Assembly: GCA_026706075.1 (NCBI GenBank)
Contig: JAPOZM010000031.1
Location: forward strand, 124,001-188,000
Length of the DNA: 64,000 nucleotides
Direction of reading: 5' to 3'
Source of the DNA: Gemmatimonadaceae bacterium
GTDB taxonomy: Bacteria; Latescibacterota; UBA2968; UBA8231
Shown: positions 50,804-58,951 of the stretch, in pieces
Position numbering within the stretch: the stretch's first letter is position 1
Layout of the letters: every line of letters starts with the position of its first letter
Translations under genes and position numbers: made by a program
The notes under the pieces: generated by a model
Database searches by the model: none
Told to the model about the DNA's origin: nothing
What the model saw: the letters and a program-made list of their open reading frames with translations, nothing else

Positions 50804-51964
50804 CTAGGGGGAAGCCTCCTGCCCCCGCCGCCGGAGCAGGTAGTCGGCCACGAGGCGCGCCGCCAGGGCGTGTCCCTCCGGCGTCCAGTGGCTCTCTTCG
50901 TAGTAGAGGCGCCGGTGCCCGGTGTGCTTCCGGAACGACGGGGTCAGGTCCAGCAGCGGGACCCCGTCCCGGGCTGCCTCCACCGCCAGGCGGCGGTTGG
51001 GCTTGTCCAGGTCGAACTCGCCGATGAGTCCGAAGAGGTCCCGCTTCATGCGCCAGTTCTCCTGCTCCACCTGCACGATGGCCGGCGCGTAGACCAGGAT
51101 CAGCTCGGCCCCGGCCCGCGAGGCGCTCTCGCGGAAGGCCCGCAGGATCTCCCCCGTGAGCCGCCAGTAACGCTCGGCCGTCGGATCGTCCTCCACCCCG
51201 TACAGGACCTCGTAGAACCGCTGCCGGGACCCTTCGGGCACCCCCGCGCCGGACCAGGCCTTGCGGAGCGCGGCGTACACGTGGAGACGCTCCTTGAGGT
51301 ACTTGTCCAGCCGGTGCTCCCACGGCCAGGCGCTCGATCCGTCCCAGAAGCGGCTCCTCTTCACGGGCACGCCGCGGAGGCGCAGCCGGCCCCGGGGGTC
51401 GACGCGGAAGTACGGCTTGTATCCGCGCTCCGAGCCGATCCCCCTGTCGCTGGCGTTGTTGATCAGGTCGTTGGCGTAGAAGAACAGGAGCACCTGATCG
51501 GGCCGGTAGCGCTTCCCCGACTGCTCGAAGAGGAGCAGCTCCTGGTCGGTGCCGTATCCCGCCACGCCGAAGTTGATCGCCTCCACCGGGGTGGCGGCCG
51601 CCTCGGTCTTCAGCCGGGCCTCCAGCCGGCTGCTCACCACGTCCTGCGCCGGCACCCCCCAGCCCTCGACGAAGGAGTCGCCGAAGAGCAGGAGCCTCCA
51701 ACCGCCGGACGGCCTGTCCAGCGGATACTCCCGGTCCCGGAGCCCGGCGGCGTTGATGCTCATCTCCACCTCGAACTCCGGCCGCCGCATCCACCCCGAG
51801 GCGCCGGGGACGTGGTGCCATCCCAGCCGGTCGTCGAAGCGCCACAGGGAGGGCTGGCGGGAGACCTGCGGCTTCCACCAGCCGAGCAGCCCTTCGCTCA
51901 GCAGCAGGCCGGCCGTCAGGCCGCCGATCGCCAGCAGGACCTTCGAGCCCCGCACCCCCCTCAC
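50804..51964 (-). CDS. Membrane-anchored SGNH/GDSL hydrolase
   Basis: A 386-residue protein with one N-terminal membrane segment (LLAIGGLTAGLLLSEGLLGW). The catalytic block I is LLLFGDSFVEGWGVPAQ. Block III is VLLFFYANDLINNASD, with the catalytic Asp/His pair in YYEESHWTPEGHALAARLVA near the C-terminus. Family members deacetylate sugars or hydrolyse esters. The anchor places the active domain outside the inner membrane. GTG/ATG start is consistent; 13 bases downstream of the repeat lipoprotein. Confidence 0.83.
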   Translation of the reverse strand: MRGVRGSKVLLAIGGLTAGLLLSEGLLGWWKPQVSRQPSLWRFDDRLGWHHVPGASGWMRRPEFEVEMSINAAGLRDREYPLDRPSGGWRLLLFGDSFVEGWGVPAQDVVSSRLEARLKTEAAATPVEAINFGVAGYGTDQELLLFEQSGKRYRPDQVLLFFYANDLINNASDRGIGSERGYKPYFRVDPRGRLRLRGVPVKRSRFWDGSSAWPWEHRLDKYLKERLHVYAALRKAWSGAGVPEGSRQRFYEVLYGVEDDPTAERYWRLTGEILRAFRESASRAGAELILVYAPAIVQVEQENWRMKRDLFGLIGEFDLDKPNRRLAVEAARDGVPLLDLTPSFRKHTGHRRLYYEESHWTPEGHALAARLVADYLLRRRGQEASP

Positions 51965-51977
51965 GCGCCCGTGCCCC

Positions 51978-53090
51978 CTATTGCAGGGAGAATTCCACGG
52001 GGTCCAGGCCTGCCACCTCGACCGTCAGGGAGTTGCGGTTGGGAGGGACGTCGAACAGCAGCAGGATCCAGGTGCGGTCGCCGGCGCCGAGGCGCAGCTC
52101 CAGGGCGCCCGGGAGCTCCGGGGCCAGCAGCGAGGCCCCTTGGGCCGGCGTGCCGGGAATCCGGAAGGCCCGCAACTCCACCGGCCGCTCCAGGGTCCGG
52201 CGGCCATCGGAGAGAAGGGCGCTCGACCCCGTGGCCAGGGTCTCCTCGAAGGTGATGCTCCGGCTCTCGGACGCCCCGTTCTCGAGGAAGACGATCACCT
52301 CGCGCCAGGCCCCGGTCGGCGGAGCCGGCGCCTCGCCCTCGCCGTAGGAGACGGCGGCGGGAGGGCTACCCGCGAAGGACCAGCCTCCACCGGACCCGGC
52401 CGGCGCACCGCCGTCGTAGTGCGTCCACGAACGCGACTCGCCGGCGGCGGCACGGATCCCGGGAGTACCCCGGAGCCGCGCCTCGTCGGCGTACTGGCCC
52501 TCCGGGAACCGCTCCAGAAAGGCCTTGTAGGCCTCCGGCGTACCCGCCGCGCGCGCCTCCCGGTAGAGCAGCCGCTCGAGGAGGGAGCGGGCGTGGTCCG
52601 CCGCCGCCCCTTCGGGATTGCGCTCCAGGAAGGCCTCGAAGTCGGCGGGCTCCCGGCTGCGCGCGAGCCCGGCCAGCAGGAAGGGGGCTATGCGCTCCCC
52701 GGCGTCGTCGGCGAAGCGCCCCTCGGGGTACTTCTCGAGGTAGCGCTCGTAGGAGCCCTGGGTGTTCTGCCTCTGGGCCTGGACCCAGTGCATCATCTCA
52801 ACCGTCCGGGTGGCCTCCTCGGCGTGCTGGCCGTCGGGATGGAGCTCCAGGAATCCGGTGAAGGCGTCGAGGGTGTTCTCCTTCTGGGCCTGCTTGAAGC
52901 GCAGGGTCTCCAGCGCCTCGCGGGCGTCGGCGGAGAACTCGCCCTCGGGGTACTGTTCGAGGAACTGCTCGTACGCCTCGGCGCTGCGCTTCATCCTGGC
53001 GTCCTGCCATTCCCTCTCCTCGGATGGACCGCAGGCGCCCAGCAGCACCAGCGCCAGCAGGCCCGGTCCGGGGATCTTCGACATCGTCAT
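51978..53090 (-). CDS. Outer-membrane-type lipoprotein with TPR-like repeats
   Basis: A 370-residue lipoprotein. The ATG at 53090 gives MTMSKIPGPGLLALVLLGAC with a lipobox (LGAC); the cysteine would be lipidated. It is followed by five repeats of about 37 residues with A..FLE..PEG.(Y/F)A..A, for example AYEQFLEQYPEGEFSADA, AFTGFLELHPDGQHAEEA, SYERYLEKYPEGRFADDA and AYKAFLERFPEGQYADEA. These resemble the TPR units of the BamD/YbgF type. The C-terminal 150 residues are a beta-rich unknown domain. A scaffold or envelope role is likely. Confidence 0.72.
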   Translation of the reverse strand: MTMSKIPGPGLLALVLLGACGPSEEREWQDARMKRSAEAYEQFLEQYPEGEFSADAREALETLRFKQAQKENTLDAFTGFLELHPDGQHAEEATRTVEMMHWVQAQRQNTQGSYERYLEKYPEGRFADDAGERIAPFLLAGLARSREPADFEAFLERNPEGAAADHARSLLERLLYREARAAGTPEAYKAFLERFPEGQYADEARLRGTPGIRAAAGESRSWTHYDGGAPAGSGGGWSFAGSPPAAVSYGEGEAPAPPTGAWREVIVFLENGASESRSITFEETLATGSSALLSDGRRTLERPVELRAFRIPGTPAQGASLLAPELPGALELRLGAGDRTWILLLFDVPPNRNSLTVEVAGLDPVEFSLQ

Positions 53091-53184
53091 CTCGCGCTCC
53101 TCGCCTTCGCTCGGTTCCCTGGGTATCGATCTTCGAACGGCCGCCGGCAAAGGATAGGGCGGCGCGGCGGCGTACTACCAACCG

Positions 53185-53229
53185 GCCCTCCCCCGGGCGT
53201 CGAGGGAACCGACGCCCGGGAGGGCCGCT
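53185..53229. terminator. Large hairpin in the gap between two minus-strand genes
   Basis: CGGCCCTCCCCCGGGCGTCG (53185-53204) pairs with CGACGCCCGGGAGGGCCG (53212-53229), an 18-bp stem with a two-C bulge and a seven-base loop. It follows the membrane-protein gene (minus strand) and precedes the lipoprotein. No good T-run follows, so it may be a weak terminator or an mRNA-stabilising structure. Confidence 0.5.
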
Positions 53230-53245
53230 TCCGGGCGGGTGACGG

Positions 53246-53818
53246 CTATCCGCCCATCGCTCCCGGCCACAGCCAGGCGAAGACCGCGGCGGTCGCCAGC
53301 GCATACAGCAGGGCGTCGAAGAGCTGCTTGACCTGCTGGGACCACGGCAGGCCGAACCACACCGACTCCAGGACGCGTCCCCAGCCGTAGAGCAGCCAGG
53401 CCACGGTGCCGGCCAGGCGGAAGACCGCCATGCACTCCGCCCCGGGCCCGAGGGCGCGGCCGGTGACGTAGGCCACGGCGACCCCCGCCACCAGGAAGTA
53501 GACGAAGGTGGTCACCATCTGGCGGGCCATGGCCGGATCCCCGTTGGGCAGCACCGTCATGAACGCCACCGGTCCCTCCGCGAACTTCCGCTGGTTCTCC
53601 GGCTCCTTCAGCGCCGCCCGCGAGGCGATGTTGGGAATGTTGTAGAGTCCGGGCGCCAGGCCCTGCGGCTGCAGGGCCCCGCGGGCGGCCTCCTCGTCGG
53701 GCAGGCCGCGGTAGTCGGACTTGTGGTGGGGCAGGGCCATCCAGACGATGGCGCTGACGATCCACACCAGGGCTCCCGACACCACGATCGGAAGCCACAA
53801 CTCGGGCAGGGTTGTCAC
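53246..53818 (-). CDS. Small integral membrane protein, unknown
   Basis: A 190-residue protein with about four hydrophobic segments. The N-terminal helix LPIVVSGALVWIVSAIVWMA is followed by LPHHKSDYRGLPDEE, a soluble loop with PGLYNIPNIASRAALKEPEN, and later VTTFVYFLVAGVAVAYVTG and ALLYALATAAVFAWLWPGA. I recall similar conserved membrane proteins (ALPHHKSDY segment) in planctomycetes and acidobacteria, but none has a known function. It is last gene of the six-gene minus-strand operon, 4 bases after the APH-like kinase. Confidence 0.65.
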   Translation of the reverse strand: MTTLPELWLPIVVSGALVWIVSAIVWMALPHHKSDYRGLPDEEAARGALQPQGLAPGLYNIPNIASRAALKEPENQRKFAEGPVAFMTVLPNGDPAMARQMVTTFVYFLVAGVAVAYVTGRALGPGAECMAVFRLAGTVAWLLYGWGRVLESVWFGLPWSQQVKQLFDALLYALATAAVFAWLWPGAMGG

Positions 53819-53822
53819 GGGA

Positions 53823-54728
53823 TCATCCTCCGTTGGTGAGTGGTTGTGAGGCGGGTCCGTCGAGCGGCGGCAGTCCGAGGGCCCGCGCCGCCCAGGGCAG
53901 GGCCGTCCGCAGCTGCCTCAGCTGCACCTCGCGTACCCGCGGCGCCGTGGGGATCACCGGCTGGCCGGCCCTGTCGGCGAAGTAACCGCTGATCACGGCG
54001 GCCAGGGGTCCGGCGCCGGGCAGGATTTCCTCGGGCGCGGGGCCTCCCTCGGCATGGAGGCTCGGCGCCCACCCGGCGATGTCCAGGTCGGGGTGGGCGA
54101 CCACGGCGTGGTTCCAGTCGACCAGGACCGCCCGGCCGTCACGGAAGCAGAGATTGTCGCTGCGCACGTCCAGGTGGGCCGGGAAGGGTCCGTCGATCGA
54201 CGCTTCGTCCTCGGCCGCGGCCAGCGCCGGGGCGTTGTCGCGCAGCCATCGCCCCGTGGCCAGCCCCAGGGACAGGAAGGCCTCCGGCTCCGCGGCCACC
54301 CGCCGCCAGCCGCCGGTCAGCTCGCGGGCGAACTCGCCCACCGGGGGCAGGGCGCCGCCGGGATCGGCCGACCGCAGCTCGGCGAGTGCGTCGAGCACCC
54401 GGTCGATCCCGGGGCCGTCCCAGGGAGGCGGCCAGCAGCAGCGGCTCAGGTCCTCCAGGAGCAGCAGGGGACGCTCGCCGTCGTCCCACCCCCGCAGCCT
54501 GGGCATGAACTCCGCGGCGAGGACGGTGTAGGCCCGGTGCTCGTCGCGCAGCCACCCCGCCGTCCTCGAATCGACACCGATCTTGGCGAACACCCTGTCG
54601 CCGCCTTCCAGCGCCACCACCCAGCGCTCGGCCGGCGTATAGCCGCCGGCGGCCCTGCGGAAGCCGGTGGGACGCCGGCCGGTGAGATCCTCGATGCGGG
54701 CGATCTCCTCGCGGCGCGGCCCCTCCAT
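53823..54728 (-). CDS. APH-family aminoglycoside/choline-kinase-like phosphotransferase
   Basis: A 301-residue kinase from an ATG that overlaps the dipeptidase stop. It has the GDRVFAKIGVDSRTAGW ATP-site lysine region, LLLLEDLSRCCWPP hinge, the catalytic HLDVRSDNLCFRDG (His-x-Asp-x4-Asn all present) and LVDWNHAV as the metal Asp motif. This is intact, unlike the degenerate relative at 12.5 kb. It probably phosphorylates a small molecule (sugar, amine or peptide). The context is a peptidase/oxidase operon. Confidence 0.8.
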   Translation of the reverse strand: MEGPRREEIARIEDLTGRRPTGFRRAAGGYTPAERWVVALEGGDRVFAKIGVDSRTAGWLRDEHRAYTVLAAEFMPRLRGWDDGERPLLLLEDLSRCCWPPPWDGPGIDRVLDALAELRSADPGGALPPVGEFARELTGGWRRVAAEPEAFLSLGLATGRWLRDNAPALAAAEDEASIDGPFPAHLDVRSDNLCFRDGRAVLVDWNHAVVAHPDLDIAGWAPSLHAEGGPAPEEILPGAGPLAAVISGYFADRAGQPVIPTAPRVREVQLRQLRTALPWAARALGLPPLDGPASQPLTNGG

Positions 54729-55735
54729 CAGGGGTTCCACACCCGCTCGAAGAGACGCAGCCAGTTTCCGCCCAGCAGCTTGCCGATATCCTCGGCGCCG
54801 TAGCCCCGGCCGGCCAGGGCCTCGGCCAGGTTGGGGAACTCCGCCGGGGTCTCCATCCCCTTGGGCTGGAAGTTCAGCTCGGTGTACGGCACCGACCCGT
54901 CGGCAAAGGTCGAGGGGAACTTCGTGCCCTGCTGCGACACGATGTAATGCCAGAACTCGAGGGGCTGGTCGTGGGTGGAATCGGTGCCGAAAGCGACGTG
55001 GTCGATGCCGATGCGCTCCACCATGTCGTCGATGGCGTCGACGAAGTCCTCCAGCGTCGAGTCGAACCCCTTGGGAAGGAAGTTGGCGAAAGAGGTGGCG
55101 CCCACGACGCCCCCCTTCTCGGCGAGGGCCGTGAGGGCCTCCTCCTCCTTGTTGCGCGGGTGGCCGCAGAAACTGCGGGCGTTGGCGTGGGTGATGGCCA
55201 CCGGCTGCTCGGAGGTCTCGATCGCCTCCAGGGTCGTCCTCGGGCCGACGTGGGAGAGGTCGATGAGGATGCCGAGCTGGTTCATCTCGCGCACCGCGTC
55301 GACGCCGAAGTTGCTCAGGCCGGCGTCGTTGCGCTCCCAGCAGCCGCTGCCGAGGAGGTTGGTCTCGTGGTAGGTCAGCTGGATCACGCGCACCCCGAGA
55401 GCGAGGAACAGCCCCAGGCGGTCGAGCTCGTTCTCGATGGGCGAGGCGTTCTGGAAGCCGAGGATGATCCCCGTCTTTCCGAGCCTCCTGGCGGCGTGGA
55501 TGTCCTCCGTCTCCTTCACCTGCAGGATGTCGTCCCGCTCGCGGAAGCGGCGCATCCACACCGCCAGGTGGGCCATGGTCTGGGAGAAGTTCTCCCACGT
55601 GGCGACCGTGGCGTTGATGGCGGTCACGTCGCCGGCCCTCAGCCCCTCGAAGACGGCGTCGCTCTCCCAGTTGCTGACGTTCAGGCCGTCGATCACCACC
55701 GCCTCGTCGTAGATCCTCCTCGCTTCGCTCGACAT
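54728..55735 (-). CDS. M19-family dipeptidase homologue lacking the N-terminal HxD
   Basis: Renal-dipeptidase-fold protein of 335 residues. The ATG at 55735 overlaps the oxidase stop (TGATG). Conserved parts are ILIDLSHVGPRTT and PVAITHANARSF (Zn His residues), GHPRN and VAFGTDSTHD. The usual N-terminal DGHNDxP metal motif reads VVIDGLNVSNWESD, without the His and Asp ligands. It may bind a single metal or have a changed reaction. Several bacterial relatives probably share this form. Confidence 0.83.
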   Translation of the reverse strand: MSSEARRIYDEAVVIDGLNVSNWESDAVFEGLRAGDVTAINATVATWENFSQTMAHLAVWMRRFRERDDILQVKETEDIHAARRLGKTGIILGFQNASPIENELDRLGLFLALGVRVIQLTYHETNLLGSGCWERNDAGLSNFGVDAVREMNQLGILIDLSHVGPRTTLEAIETSEQPVAITHANARSFCGHPRNKEEEALTALAEKGGVVGATSFANFLPKGFDSTLEDFVDAIDDMVERIGIDHVAFGTDSTHDQPLEFWHYIVSQQGTKFPSTFADGSVPYTELNFQPKGMETPAEFPNLAEALAGRGYGAEDIGKLLGGNWLRLFERVWNP

Positions 55736-56877
55736 CACGCCGCTCCCTCCTCGAAACGGTCTCCGATTCTGAACAGGTCCCCGAGGTGGTTCTCCCTGTC
55801 CTCCAGGGCGTCGGCGATCACCGGGCCGATCGCTCCCCCGAACTTGAAGCCGTGGCCGCAGCCGCAGCCGGCGATCAGCACCCGCCGGCACCCGGGGGCC
55901 CAGTCGATGACGAACTCCTCGTCCCGCATGTCGGCCATGTTGGTGTAGAGACAGGACCGTCCGCCGACGAGTTCGGCCCCGGCCAGGGCGGGAATGCGCT
56001 CGGCCACGAACTCCCGAGCCCAGGCCAGGAACTGCTGCGTCGGCTCGCGGGAGACATCGACCGCGGCGTCATCGACCTTGCTGTCCTCGGCCACCTTCAC
56101 GAACCCCTCGGGCAGCCGCGGGAACCCGTACCAGAGGTTGCCGGGTGAGAGGATCGACCACACAGGGAAACGGCCGCGCTCGAAGGGGGCCGGGTCCGCC
56201 GGGACGAAGAAGGCCATCTGCTGCCGGGTGATGCGCACCCGCGGCTTCATCGCCGGCAGCAGCTCCCCGACCCAGGGTCCGGCCGCCAAGATCACGCGGT
56301 CCCAGTCGCGGGACTCCGAGGCCCACCTGACCCTGGCGCCGGAGCCGGTCTCCTCGACGGCGGTCACCTGTGCGTTCTCCCGGACCTCCACCCCCGCCTC
56401 CCGGGCCAGCCCCGCCAGGTCGGCCAGGGCCTGTCCGCTGCGCAGGTATCCCGCCCAGGGATCGTGGAAGAGCCGGTCCTCGGCGCTGACCGCGAACTGG
56501 GGAAACCGCCGGTTCACCTCCTCCACCGTCAGCTCGGTCACGTCCTTCCCCAGGCGGCTCAGGGTCTCCCAGCCGGCCAGGGCCTCGTGCTCCGGTCCGA
56601 AGCCGCGCACGGCGATCAGCTTGCCGGTCCGGAAGTAGATCGAGCGGCTGGTGCGCTGGTGCCACTCCCGCCACTGGGCCGCCGCCCGCGTCACCAGCTC
56701 GACGTAGATCTCGTTCGGGTACATGGTGCGGCGGATCACCTTGGAGACATCGGTGCTCGAAGCCTCGGGGTTGGGGATCTCGCCGCGCTCGACCAGGGTC
56801 ACCTCGTGGCCGCGCCGGCGCAGCTCCAAAGCGGCGGCCATGCCGAAGATCCCGGCGCCGACGATGCAGACGTTCAT
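55735..56877 (-). CDS. FAD-dependent amine oxidase (DAO/sarcosine oxidase-like)
   Basis: A 380-residue flavoprotein from an ATG. The FAD motif is VGAGIFGMAAALELRRRGHE with VTLVERGEIPNP at residue 26-40. The middle and C-terminal parts have RVILAAGPWVGELLP and the ending WAPGCRRVLIAGCGCGHGFK, typical of sarcosine/N-methyl-tryptophan oxidases; the Cys in GCGCGH could be the covalent FAD attachment, as in monomeric sarcosine oxidase. It oxidises a secondary amine to an imine. The partner dipeptidase suggests N-methylated or modified amino acid breakdown. Confidence 0.85.
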   Translation of the reverse strand: MNVCIVGAGIFGMAAALELRRRGHEVTLVERGEIPNPEASSTDVSKVIRRTMYPNEIYVELVTRAAAQWREWHQRTSRSIYFRTGKLIAVRGFGPEHEALAGWETLSRLGKDVTELTVEEVNRRFPQFAVSAEDRLFHDPWAGYLRSGQALADLAGLAREAGVEVRENAQVTAVEETGSGARVRWASESRDWDRVILAAGPWVGELLPAMKPRVRITRQQMAFFVPADPAPFERGRFPVWSILSPGNLWYGFPRLPEGFVKVAEDSKVDDAAVDVSREPTQQFLAWAREFVAERIPALAGAELVGGRSCLYTNMADMRDEEFVIDWAPGCRRVLIAGCGCGHGFKFGGAIGPVIADALEDRENHLGDLFRIGDRFEEGAA

Positions 56878-56890
56878 GGTGGCAGACCTC

Positions 56891-58165
56891 TCACGAGGGC
56901 GTCAGGCACCCGTAGAACACCTCGTTGCTGTTGCCGCCGAAAGGGCCGGTCCAACAGGCGTCGATGACCCCGGCACGGGTGCCGCCGGCGCGGGTGGGGT
57001 TGAGGAACAGGTGCCACAGGGGGCCGATGCCCTCCAGCTTCACCGGCTCGCTGATTCGCCCCCAGTCGCCCGGCTCGCCCGCGGAGTACCACACCGACTC
57101 GGCGGCCGAGCGGCGGCCCCGGGTGAGCAGGTAGTGGAGGCGCCCGTCCGGGGTCTGGTAGAGGCGGCCGCTGTTGAAGGCGCCCAGGCACCAGGCCCGG
57201 AAGGGGCCGCCCGGCGGTCCGACGGCGTGGTACAGACGCGAGCGGGCCGGGTCCTGGTCGGTGGCCGCCCACACGCTGCGGGCCGGCTGGCGGTTCTCGT
57301 AGTAGACGAGGTGGATCAGCCCCTCGTCGTCGGCGAACAGGTCCTGGTGGTCGGTGGTGCCGCGCGCCCCGGAGTCCTCGTCGAAGGTGTCGCTCACGTC
57401 GCTCACGAGCGTGCACCGCCAGTCCTCGGGGGAGCCGGGCAGGTCCGGGTTGTAGTAGTACCAGGCCTTCAGGACCGGGTAGATGCCCCGGGCCGTCCGC
57501 CGCGTGCGGGTGCCGCCCGTGGCCGGGTCGGGCACGGTGATGGACTGGTCGGGAAACCGGTCCCCCGCGACGAAGTAGTCGTCGGAGCAGAAGGTGTGGG
57601 CGGCGCCGTCCCGGAAGAGGACGAACTGGTATCCGCGGGCCGTGGAGTGGGGTATCTCGCCCTCGGCGGCGGGAGCGAAGTCGGCGGCGCCGTCGAGGAG
57701 GTACCAGGAGAGGCGCGGCAGCCCCCCGGCGACGAGCACCCGGTCACGCTCGTCGATGGCGGCGCCGAAGCGGGAGTCGGCCCTGACCCGGCGGCGCAGC
57801 TCCCAGCGGTCGAGGCGGCCGGGCTCGTCGAAGCGCACGTGCCAGCTGGCGCAGTCGCCGCCGATGACGTGCAGCCGGCCGGAGGAGTCGACCAGGAGGT
57901 TTCCGTTCTGCGGCACCGGCGGCAGCACCGGCCCCGCCTCCCAGTCCCCCGCGGAGAGCCGCCGGAAGACGCACAGGGTGAGGTCGTCCCGCCAGCTGAG
58001 AGCGTAGAGGTCGTCGCCGCAACGAACGAGGTTGGACTGGTTGTAGCCCCAGCCGCTGGCGCCGCTGCCCCCGGAGAGACGGTGCCCGGCGGTCTCCGTT
58101 ACGGCCTCGACGCGCCAGTCGAAGCGCGCCGGCGCGCCGAGACGGACCTCCGGCCGGTCATCCAT
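56891..58165 (-). CDS. Beta-propeller (sialidase/BNR-like) protein, unknown function
   Basis: A 424-residue protein with repeated LYALSWRDDLTLCVFRR, RLHVIGGDCASWHVRFDEPG, RLSWYLLDGAADFAP and LIHLVYYENRQPARSVWAATD strands typical of six-bladed propellers with BNR-like turns. No signal peptide is seen. Near residue 320-400 are GGPFRAWCLGAFNSGRL and LHYLLTRGRRSAAESVWYSA. The catalytic residues of sialidase are not evident. It lies between the GOLPH3-like and oxidase genes in the operon. Confidence 0.6.
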   Translation of the reverse strand: MDDRPEVRLGAPARFDWRVEAVTETAGHRLSGGSGASGWGYNQSNLVRCGDDLYALSWRDDLTLCVFRRLSAGDWEAGPVLPPVPQNGNLLVDSSGRLHVIGGDCASWHVRFDEPGRLDRWELRRRVRADSRFGAAIDERDRVLVAGGLPRLSWYLLDGAADFAPAAEGEIPHSTARGYQFVLFRDGAAHTFCSDDYFVAGDRFPDQSITVPDPATGGTRTRRTARGIYPVLKAWYYYNPDLPGSPEDWRCTLVSDVSDTFDEDSGARGTTDHQDLFADDEGLIHLVYYENRQPARSVWAATDQDPARSRLYHAVGPPGGPFRAWCLGAFNSGRLYQTPDGRLHYLLTRGRRSAAESVWYSAGEPGDWGRISEPVKLEGIGPLWHLFLNPTRAGGTRAGVIDACWTGPFGGNSNEVFYGCLTPS

Positions 58166-58168
58166 CCA

Positions 58169-58828
58169 CTAGCTGTAGGGGGGCATGTGCATGGCGAGGG
58201 CCAGGGAGACCTCGATGTCGGAGATCGCCTGCGCCATGGCCTGGCTGATCAGGTCGAGACGGCGCACCTCGTCGATGCGGGGGGCGATGTGCTCCACCTC
58301 GCGGGCGGACAGGATCTGCTCGAAGAGGTTGCAGGCATGCGCGAGGCCGATGATAACCACGTCGCGCGGGGTGGGGATCTGGTCGCTGAAGAGGATCTCC
58401 ATGATCCGCAGCTTCACCTCCCGCTCGACCGTGTCGTCGATGGCCGGGTAGCGCCGCGACCGGAAGACCCACAGGAAGCGATCCTCCTGGCGCTGCAGGA
58501 TCCCCCGTTCCACCAGGCGGTCGAGGGCCGCCTCGCGGATGGCGTCGGCGCTGCGCAAGGCGGTGCGCTCGACCCAGAAGCGCGCGTCGTGGGTCTCCGT
58601 CGCCGCGGCGATGTCGGCCAGGGTGGGGTCGAGGAGATCGTCGCCCAGGGGGGCCGAATCGACGAGCATGAGTTGCTTGAGATCCGTGTCGATGCGGTTC
58701 TCCAGGGCCAGGTCCATCAGCACGCCGCCGGCGAGGGCGTAACGCAACTGGCGGTCGGGCACCCGGGCGAACCTCCCGTCCTCGTCGTCGAGGATGAGAA
58801 GCATGAGCTCTTCCGGGAATCTCAGCAT
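58169..58828 (-). CDS. GOLPH3/GPP34-family protein
   Basis: A 219-residue helical protein. The start FPEELMLLILDDEDGRF matches the opening of GOLPH3 (GPP34) proteins, and RQLRYALAGGVLMDLALENR is the following conserved helix; the family's basic phosphoinositide pocket may be represented by RSRRYPAIDDTVEREVK. In eukaryotes the family binds PI4P and Golgi enzymes; bacterial members are soluble proteins of unknown role. It is the first gene of a six-gene minus-strand operon. ATG start. Confidence 0.83.
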   Translation of the reverse strand: MLRFPEELMLLILDDEDGRFARVPDRQLRYALAGGVLMDLALENRIDTDLKQLMLVDSAPLGDDLLDPTLADIAAATETHDARFWVERTALRSADAIREAALDRLVERGILQRQEDRFLWVFRSRRYPAIDDTVEREVKLRIMEILFSDQIPTPRDVVIIGLAHACNLFEQILSAREVEHIAPRIDEVRRLDLISQAMAQAISDIEVSLALAMHMPPYS

Positions 58829-58951
58829 GGAAGTCCCCGCCTGTTCTTGAGGTTAGATTTCGAGCGCTTCCCGCTCCTGGGACATCGCCAAAGGTGGCGC
58901 ACCTGCCGGGCAGCGGCAAGCGGCCGGGACGACACTCGCGAGGGATGAGAC

